Shown in pieces: positions 55,806 through 64,000 of a DNA stretch of 64,000 nucleotides. Positions within the stretch are counted from its first letter, which is position 1. Every line of letters begins with the position of its first letter. Source of the DNA: Fulvia fulva (taxonomy: Eukaryota; Ascomycota; Dothideomycetes; Mycosphaerellales; Mycosphaerellaceae); the NCBI RefSeq assembly GCF_020509005.1, contig NC_063020.1, forward strand, positions 310,001 through 374,000, in the 5' to 3' direction. The position numbers and the translations under genes are program-made. The notes under the pieces are model-generated. The model ran no database searches. It was not told the origin of the DNA and was given only the letters and a program-made list of their open reading frames with translations.

Positions 55806-58426
55806 TATTACGAGTAGCCCGCGACCCCTTACTATAGCTACGTCGGCCCGGGTGAACCGCGGACCTTCTATATCGGGTTAGCGCGGCTTAGCTTCACGTT
55901 ATAACTTCGCCGCGCCTCGCGCTCCTCTTTTATAGCTTCGTAGAACAATAACTCTCTTATTCGGACCCTATAGTACGCGTACCCTTATAGTTTATTCTAC
56001 TACCCTACCTAGATCGCGGATCTAGGTAACGGACGCGTAATAATAGGAATAGACAGAACTATAGAACTTAAAGAACGTATAGAGTTGTATTAGAATATAG
56101 AACACGGTAAGGCGTATAGCGCGTAAATACCTAGAGAACGTAACGCGGCGATATTATTAGTAGGTAGTCGCGCGCTCGTAGATAGTTAGGAAATAGGCAT
56201 CGTTACGCCTCTCCCGAACCTAGATAATATAACTTTATAGACGAACGGCGGTATACTACCGCTACTAAAGCCTAAGAGTAAAGGTAAGTAGAGTCTACCG
56301 CGTATATCTCTTTTCCCTAACCTCTCCTCTTTTCCTTAGAGTTAGATATAGGACGATAACCGGCGGATTATAGTAGATACCGGTGTCGCGCTATAATAGG
56401 AAATTAATAAAGCTTACTAGAAAGCCTTCGACCGAGAAGAAGGTAGTAAGATTAACTTTATAGAACTGTTCGAGTTTAAGCTCGAAGGGAACCTAGGCGG
56501 CGACCTAGACGAGGTGTACCTATTACTCGACAAGGTAGAGTATATTCTCGTATCCGAATACTAGAATATTATACTAGACAAACTTACGACCCTCGTATCC
56601 TAGTACCCGAAGACTACCTACGACTTCGTACTATAGGTAGTAAATATAGCGATTACTAAAGGTAGACAACTCGATATAATAGAGTAAGCTAATAACCTCT
56701 AGAACGCCTAGTATACTACGCTATATACCGAGTATAACCGTATCTATAAGATACTATAAAGCGAGGAGGCTATAATATAGAAGATAGCCGTAGACCTAAA
56801 GAGTAAGAAGGATTATAACCTATAACGGTTTATAGTCGTATTAATATAAAGTAGCTAGGTACGTAGGAAAGAGGAGCGCGAGGTACGCCGAGGCTATATA
56901 TAAGCCGAGGTACTACGCTAGTACGCGCGGTCACGTGACCTACGTACTAGCTAGACATTCGCTAGGCCTAGGGCCGTGACATAACCTAGTAAAGTTATAA
57001 GAGGAGAAGAAGAAGGTATAGGATGCCGAAGCTAAGAACTAGGCTCTATAGAAGGAGGTTAATAATCTAAAGACTCGACTCTAAGCTACTAAAGACACTA
57101 TATAGAATAGAGGCTACTCTAGTCGCCGACCCTCCTATTTATCTCCGCGCGAGACTTTACTCGAGTAGCTAATACGTAAGTATCGTAAAGCTACTAGTAG
57201 AGGCGGTAGCGGCGGAGGCGGTAGTAACAATAATAACGGTATTAGTAATAACGACCGAGGACGTAATAGAAACCGTCTATGACCTAATAATAATAACGGT
57301 CGCGACTCTCGAGCGCGTAATACCCGTATATAGACTCCCCTAACCGAACTTTTAGAACGCCTATTTACTATTAACCGTACTCTAATACGCGGTATCGAGG
57401 TTAGTAAGGGCGTACCTAATCTAAAGTACTTTAAGAACGATAACGACCCTAACTTCGACAGTTAGTATAGTAGCGTACTTCTTAAGCTAACTATAACCAC
57501 TTTCCGCTCCGAGGTAGACGGCCTACGTTTTATATATAGATAGATATAGAGTGACCCTTAGAGAAGTATTAAGCCGAGGATCCCCGTACCTAGACAATAA
57601 TTATTTAACGAGTTTAAGACTAGTAAAGAACTACTAGATTAGATAACGCGCTAGTACGGCACCCGTAACGAAGGAACTAAGGCTATAGTTAATATCGCTA
57701 CCTATAAGTAGGAGTAGGGCGAGACCTTTATTACCTTCTACGCTCGCTACTCGAAGCTACGTACTTAGATAGAGTAGACCGACGAGACTAAGCTAATGCT
57801 ATTTCGTAACTATCTGAACCGTAAGTACTTTATTAAGACTTTTAGCGATAGGGAAGTAGATAGACGCTTATACGATATATAGGATATTATTAAGGAATAT
57901 ACGGTATTAGATAAGAGCTTCTACGAGACCGACCGACTATATCTATAGAAGGAGTGCCTACGTAGTAACCCTAATTCGAACAATAACGGCGTATAGGGCG
58001 GTAGTAATACCGTAGGCGCCGTAGCTACTAGTACGACCGCTATAGTCGTCTAGCGACTACTATAATACGTAGGTATGAAGAAGAAGGAGGACCTACCGGT
58101 TTACTTATAGAACCTACCTTTATTAAACCGTAAGTAGCGGGAGGATCTTAAGAAGTTAGGTAAGTACTACCGCTACCGTATAGGCTCGTACGTATTAACA
58201 AACCCCGAATACCCGATATATAGTTACGACGGCGACTACTGCCCTCTACGCCTACAAAATAACGCGAACGCTAACCCGAACCTTAGCTCCCTTACTACCG
58301 ACCTATAGTAATAGGGAAATAGTACGACCGCTACCTAAGCGTAGTAGATAGCGGTTAGTAACCGAACTTTCTAAGACAGAAAGAGTATAAGATTAAGAGA
58401 TATAGAATATAAGAGACGGACTATAG
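55806..58426 (+). pseudogene. Unit 5, Gypsy C gag-like region
   Basis: Copy of 20444-23064. Shares two changes with unit 4 and has a private AGGTATGAAG near 58073. Solo LTR at 56821-56981. Confidence 0.6.
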
Positions 58427-61400
58427 TATTACGGTTTAGATAGAGCTACGACGATATATACGGCTATTAGCTAACGGGATCACGTACGCTATATAAGATC
58501 ACTCGCTTACTAGTGACTTAGTAATTCGAGATACTAAGGAACAAATCTCCTTTATATTTAGGAACGCTAAGAATCCCTTATAGCTTCGAGGCGTTCAACT
58601 TACTGTTTAATATTACTATTTAGAATATACTATAACCTAACCTCTACCTCACTACTACTTAGTCTTTATAAGACAAGATAGCTACTACTTTATTACTTTC
58701 CCTTACCTTTTATCGGCTACGAGACAAAACCCGATTGAGCTTAGTCTTCTAATCTTATAATATTATTAGGTTATACTAAACCTAATAGCTTTAAACGCTC
58801 TTAATAATAGGAGATTAATAGAGTGACCGGGGAACACCCGCCCCTAGTAAAGCAAGTAGAGCCCGACGACCTTAGACCGCGAACGATACTATTAACGCCT
58901 TAGCTACTTATATAAATAACGACACCCTTAAGGTTAGTAAGCTAGAGTTCTACTATAGCGACCGAGACAAGTTCGACACTTAGGTTACTTAGATAGATAT
59001 ATACTTCTTGTTTAACTCTATAGCTAAGAATCTTAAGCCTATCTTTACTACTACTTTCTTAAGAGGACGAGTATAGTATTAGGTCAAACTATTCCTTAGG
59101 AAGTACCTTAATAGTAACGGAGAAGATAACGGTAATAGAGTCTTTAAGTTATATAACTATCTTAAGTATGCTATAAGGAGCGTCTTTAGAGTCTCAAATA
59201 AGATTACTACTACCGTTCGTGTTATCTAGTACTTAACGTAGAAGACCTCTACCGCCGAGTACGCTACTAAATTCTAGGAATACGCGTAACTTACCGACTA
59301 GGACGACGAAGTACTTCAAGTTATATACCGAAGAGGACTAAAGGAGCACGTTAAGGATAAGTTAATAAGGGACGGTCGGAAGATTAATAGCTTAGGAGAC
59401 CTAGTCTTAGTCACGATCGATCTTAACGACAAGCTCTATAAGAGAGCTATAGAACGACGATACGACTCTAAGGTATCTAGAAAGGCCGGATATACCCTAG
59501 GCTACGACAATCGAAATAGAGGCTTTAATAACAATTACGATAACAATAACAAGCCTAGGAACTAGAAGCCCTACTACGGACTATAGCCGATAGAGCTCGA
59601 CGTTATCGAAAAAGGTCGTTAGATTAGGAATAGTAACGGGAATAGAGGATCCCGGAGTTTAAAGGAAACACGAACCTACTATAGATACGGTAAACCTAGC
59701 TATATAGTAAGGGACTGTCGCGGTAAGAATATAGTACGCCGTAAACAGTTTAATATAATATAACCCCGAACTAGTAAATCTAAGAGTAGTATTAAATCTC
59801 GAGGAGATATCGACTATACTTAGAGAGTAGAGGAGAGAGCTAGTAATAGAAGTACGGAGCCTCTCCTAGACCCCTTATAAGAACGAGGAGGATACTATAG
59901 GTAGCGATTAGTAGAAGTCGAACTATTCGGACTACGAAACTAACTATAATAGTTTACGAAGATATACTAACAAACACTCGAAGAACTCCTAGAAGAAAGG
60001 GAGTACCTCGACGATATATTCGACTAGATTAACACCTAGATACATCTTGACGGAGACAATATTAATCTCGTAGCTATACGAGAACACGGCAAACTCTACG
60101 TACGATAGTAGGAAGTTACGAACGAGATCGATAAGCAAGAAAAACGAGAGTTTAGTATAATAGTACGAAGAGTCGACTACGAGATCGAATCCAAATCTCG
60201 AAATGGTTATAGAAGCCTTTATTAGCGATTCTATTACTAAGACTCGTGTCAAGTTTACTACTCCGTAAAGATAGGAGTAGGGTATTAGCCTTAGTAACCG
60301 CGAGGAGCCCTAGGAGCGACGTATAGGTAGAACGCTACGCTCCGAGAAGTAGATATCGACGAATCCTACTTCGATAGTAAAAATAAAGAAAACTAAGACC
60401 TAGAATAGGACGGATCGTAGTCACTAAAGCTATAGGAAGAAAGTTAAGAAAGCCTAAAGCTAGACACGATCGAAGAAGACTAGGATCCGGAAGAATCGAG
60501 TAAAGAAGATTCCTCCGAAGGAGAAGAGAGCGATACTAACGAAATAAACAAACAACTTGCCTTTACGGTAGACGTACCTAAGAAGCTTTACGATATATTC
60601 GTCTACCTATAGAGGAGGTATAAGGAATTCCTACTACGGATAAGTAAACGACGACTACTTAATCCCTACGAGTTTAATAAGATACTCGACGCTTTACGAA
60701 GAATAGTATAGGACTACCTAACTATTAGAGCTAAAGAAAATCTCGTAATAGCCGTTACCGAAAGACTACCTATAGGAAGCCGAATAATAGGACTAGGATA
60801 CCTTATACCGTTAGGAACATTTATGTCGAACGAATTACGACACGCCGTATAACACGTATAATCTCTCTACTTAGAAATGTAGAAGATCTAGGAACGTTGC
60901 TAAATATAGATATAGATATAGAAAGGCTCGCGTAAGGTTTAAGCGGAGGCCTCGAGACACTAAGTATAACGTTCTATATATAAATAGGGAAAAGGATCAA
61001 CTCCCTAGGAATAAGCGACCGAAGGGAGTTATACGATACGGAAAAGGCTTAAGTATTAACTATAGTGTCTCGAACGAAGATTATTATTAATAGGCATCGA
61101 ATATATACTATTATAGATTCCGGAGCGAGCGGGAATTTTGCCTCCGAATTATTTATTATAAGACACGGGCTAGCTACCCGTAGAAAGAAAGAGGGTTATA
61201 AATTAATTAAGGTGGACGGATCGTCCTTACCTAGTATAGAGCGCGAGACAATACCGCTACTACTTATAATCTAATAGTACTACGAGGAAATCACCTTAGA
61301 TATTACTAATATAGCTAGTTATAACATCGTACTTAGGATGCCTTAGTTAAGAAAGTATAACCTAGTAATTAACTAGAGAAGAGGAGTACTTAGATTTGAG

Positions 61401-61981
61401 TAATACGATTACGTTATCGCGATTAAACCTACGTAGCGGTAGCGTTCGCTAGTAGATAAGGTAAGATAGCTAAACAGAATATAGCTTACACTAACTAGAA
61501 GGACAGAAGAACTACCTTCGACTAGGATAGATACCGACTTAGGGTAGTTAGGTTACGAGATTACCGGAACAGATAGAAGTAACGTACTATCGAAAATGTC
61601 TACTTTAGAACTAGACATTCCTCTAGTATATCGCAGATAGTCACGACTATTTAGAGAAGAGGAAGGCAAGGACGCCTTACCTAAGTACGTACTATACGAT
61701 TATAAGATATATATTTAGCTAGGAAAAGAGCCTCTATAGGGACCCCTATACTAAATGTCCGAAAAAGAGCTCGAAACCTTACGAGAATAGCTAAAGGAGA
61801 AGCTAGCTAAAGGATAGATACGACGATCCACCTTAAGCGTAGGAACTCTATACATATTCGTTCTAAAACCAAATAGGAAACTACGACTCGTATAAGACTA
61901 CCGAAAGTTAAACGAGATTACGATTAAGAACCGATACCCGCTACCTAATATCGAAGAAGTATAAGACAGATTAACCAGATC
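58427..61981 (+). pseudogene. Unit 5, Gypsy B LTR, gag and truncated pol
   Basis: Copy of 23065-26619, protease piece 61065-61274. A private change gives GGAACAGATAG near 61567. Confidence 0.85.
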
Positions 61982-62190
61982 TATTAAAAGGTGTTCGTAG
62001 CGGAAGCTAGCCTTGGGATATTTATAGATAGTCGTAATGAGTCGAGTATAATAGTCGAGGTAATAGTAGTTAAGAGTAGTAGACTTGCTTTTGTTGCTTG
62101 TCCTATCTAGAGGGCTTATTCTACTCTTGTTTATATTCGATTATAGACTCCTAGAACCTTCTATACTATATAATCCATTACGTAGTATAT
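61982..62190 (-). repeat. Reverse Copia L LTR fragment at the right edge of the array
   Basis: Copy of 26620-26828. The matching right part of this reverse LTR is missing here, because the forward LTR continues into a Copia L internal region. Confidence 0.78.
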
Positions 62191-62696
62191 TATTAGTTTA
62201 TAAGCTTTATATAGCTACTTAGCGAGATATACTATTATAAAGCGGTAGACTATCAAATTTAATAGATTCTAACAACCCGTAAGCTCCTAGTATCGCTAGG
62301 ATCGTACGGAAATGCTTGTCTAGGCCGTAATAGGCTAGCGCCGGACTACCGGCTTATAATATCTTCAGAACTAGCTATGTTCTAATTATACTAAGAGCTA
62401 GAGCGCTCTAGGTGGTCTAGAAGACAAGCTATAGAATTTAATAGAGTCTACGAGATATAACTTCTTACAAATCCGCTTCTTATTATAAATATACTACGTA
62501 ATAGATTACGTAGTATAGAAGGTTCTAGGAGTCTATAATCGAATATAAATAAGAAGAGAATAAGCCCTCTAGATAGGACAAGTAATAAAGCAAGTCCACT
62601 ACTCTTAACTACTACAACCTCGACTATTATACTCGACTCATTACGACTATCTACGAATATCCTAAGGCTAGCTTCCGCTACGAACACCTTTTAATA
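62191..62696 (+). repeat. Copia L 5' LTR, right boundary of the array
   Basis: 506 bp, begins TATTAGTTTATAAGC and ends CACCTTTTAATA. The first half (to 62414) matches the junction LTRs and the second half (from 62439) does not; the switch lies in 62415-62438. It contains the perfect palindrome TACTACGTAAT-AG-ATTACGTAGTA at about 62491-62514, which is damaged in the junction copies. Confidence 0.85.
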
Positions 62697-62710
62697 GGTT
62701 ATAACCCCGG
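62697..62710 (+). other. Copia L primer-binding site
   Basis: GGTTATAACCCCGG begins directly after the LTR. It resembles the Copia B site and may be a RIP-altered match to the initiator tRNA-Met anticodon region, but the fit is weaker. Confidence 0.4.
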
Positions 62711-63380
62711 ATCAGCTCTTAGCCTACGGAACCTAGTCGCCCCTACTAATTAGGAACGATAACTACGCCCTATATATACAACAAGCGGCGTAGCGACCGA
62801 AGAAACCCGAGGAAACAAACGAGAAACGGCAAAAATCGCGCGAATCTACTAGAAGGTCCGACACAGATAGGGATTTCCCGCGTTATAAATAAGCGGGCTA
62901 TACTAAAAAAGGAAACACCCCGGATATCCTAACATCCCGGCGAAAAATCAGCGCTAGTCTCGGCAAACCTTCCGTTTACGGAAGTACCCCGCATTTTGAA
63001 GCTACGAGGATTGCGACATACTATAATTATTACAACTTCGTAAATTCGATAACTCGACAACCCTACTACCTAAAAATACGAACCAACCTGTTTCCAGATC
63101 AGAAATATACGACAAATCTAACTATAGAGAGCCTGTGGCGTTACAAAGTCCCTTCGGAGCGCTATCCTAAGTAATTAGGAACTTTAGCGTTACTAGTAGT
63201 ATAAAATCCTTACGAGGAACCTACTAGCAATCCGTATACTAATACGCTAGGACGAAAAAAAGCGAAATCTGAGGGCGGGAGCCTGCGAAAGTAGCTAAAA
63301 TATTGTGCCTATCTCTCTATAAAAGGAAAGGGCGACTTTTAAAAAAAGCTCTTTACTTTCTAAAGGACGCTTTTTTCAAG
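62711..63380 (+). other. Copia L leader between primer site and gag
   Basis: About 670 bp without a convincing frame. Several CpA sites remain, so RIP is lighter here than in the array. An upstream in-frame ATG at 63303 exists, but the gag-like sequence begins at 63381. Confidence 0.5.
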
Positions 63381-64000
63381 ATGTCTTTAAACAATAAGAC
63401 ATTTAACATTACGCGTTTTAGGGGCCAATCTAATTATAAATTTTGGGCCCTAAGGATAAAAGCGTACCTTATAAAAGAAGGCCTAAATAAGGCTATAGAG
63501 GAACCTATTACGGACGATGAAGAAATTAAAAACAAAGCGCTCGCCGTTATTAGGTTATCTATCGAGGACGGGCCTCTTGTACAAATTCAAAATAAGAATA
63601 CGGCCCTAGAAGCGTGGAATTCCTCAGAGGACTTATATAGTCCTAAAGGATTTAATTCCTCGTTCTTACTTTTAAGAGAGCTATTTGGTACTACGCTCCC
63701 TAAGAGTAATAACTCGGTAGAAAAATATACGACTACTATTTGCCGTCTATACGACGACCTTAAATCTAAAGGCGTCGAGTTGCCTAAGACCGCTATAATA
63801 GCGTAGACTTTAAATAATCCTACGGACGAATACGAGTCGTTTGTTACCTCTATTAGTCAAAGCCTAAGAGCTAATATAGAGGCTTATTCTCTCGAAGAAT
63901 TGTTTAGTAATTTACTAGACGAATCGCGAAGATATAGCGCTAAAGATAAGGAAGATAGCGCTTTATTCGTCGGCAATTCTTCTAAAGGAAAGCCTAAGGG
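63381..64000 (+). pseudogene. gag: Copia L gag, one premature stop, runs off the window
   Basis: The frame starts at the ATG at 63381 (residues M-S-L-N-N-K-T-F-N). It shows the copia gag pattern: F-R-G-x-S-N-Y-K-F-W near the start, W-N-S-S-E-D-L-Y in the middle and L-R-E-L-F after it. A TAG at 63804-63806 stands where Trp is likely (A-stop-T-L-N-N-P) and is explained by a single TGG to TAG change. Beyond it the same frame stays open to the window end, reaching the Lys-rich stretch that precedes the zinc knuckle. I prefer 63381 over 63303 because the extra 26 residues have no gag similarity. The RNase H at 19192-19733 comes from the same family or a close one. Confidence 0.8.

Larger units (their letters stand above)
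19734..62696 (+). repeat. Tandem array: five 7,096-bp units, one carrying a 6,978-bp insertion
   Basis: Identical landmarks recur at +14074, +21170, +28266 and +35362. For example the protease fragment lies at 25703, 39777, 46873, 53969 and 61065. Spacing is exactly 7,096 bp, except for the first interval, which contains the intact element (6,973 bp plus a 5-bp target duplication). Each unit is made of a 506-bp Copia L LTR, a 205-bp reverse LTR fragment, a 6,176-bp body and a 209-bp reverse LTR fragment. By eye the units differ by only a handful of single bases. Confidence 0.95.

Noticed and set aside
19734..62696. CRISPR-like or centromeric satellite reading of the array
   Set aside because: The unit is 7.1 kb and made of recognisable transposon parts joined at LTRs, without short spaced repeats. 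A centromeric role cannot be judged from sequence alone.
1..64000. tRNA, rRNA or ordinary host genes
   Set aside because: I scanned for cloverleaf-like blocks and long frames and found none outside the retroelements. Short RNAs in degraded DNA could still be missed without a covariance search.

Overview
The window is a transposon graveyard from a filamentous ascomycete (Pezizomycotina); I cannot name the species. I see no host gene, tRNA or rRNA. Most of the DNA carries the mark of repeat-induced point mutation (RIP): CpA and TpG are nearly absent, TpA (hence TAA and TAG stops) is very common, and CpG is kept. ATG is rare for the same reason, so long open frames are missing everywhere except in one late insertion.

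Left part (1-17817): a stack of nested elements. Copia A (minus strand, pieces at 1541-2662, 3748-3984 and 16351-17817) was hit by a 5'-truncated LINE (2663-3733, 14-bp target duplication) and by the Ty3/gypsy element Gypsy A (3985-16350, 205-bp LTRs). Gypsy A was in turn hit by Copia B (4589-10034, 218-bp LTRs, CTACG target duplication). A second LINE fragment occupies 1-1540.

Middle (17818-20443): the 3' end of a minus-strand copia element (Copia L: RNase H and 506-bp LTR), followed by a forward copy of the same LTR placed inside a reverse copy.

Tandem array (19734-62696): five nearly identical 7,096-bp units. Each holds a RIP-degraded gag region (Gypsy C, carrying a 161-bp solo LTR), a RIP-degraded 5' half of a chromovirus-like element (Gypsy B), and a Copia L LTR junction. 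The junction LTRs are hybrids of the two outermost LTRs, which shows that the array grew by unequal crossing over between LTRs.

Intact element (26991-33963): a 6,973-bp Ty3/gypsy chromovirus of the Gypsy B family inserted into the first junction LTR with an ACCGG target duplication. Its LTRs look identical and it has no RIP. It has complete gag and gag-pol frames joined by a probable -1 frameshift, and an antisense gene for a six-cysteine, coiled-coil protein next to the 3' LTR. Sequence complementarity suggests self-primed reverse transcription.

Right edge (62191-64000): 5' LTR, leader and gag of a forward Copia L element, broken by one premature stop, running off the window.
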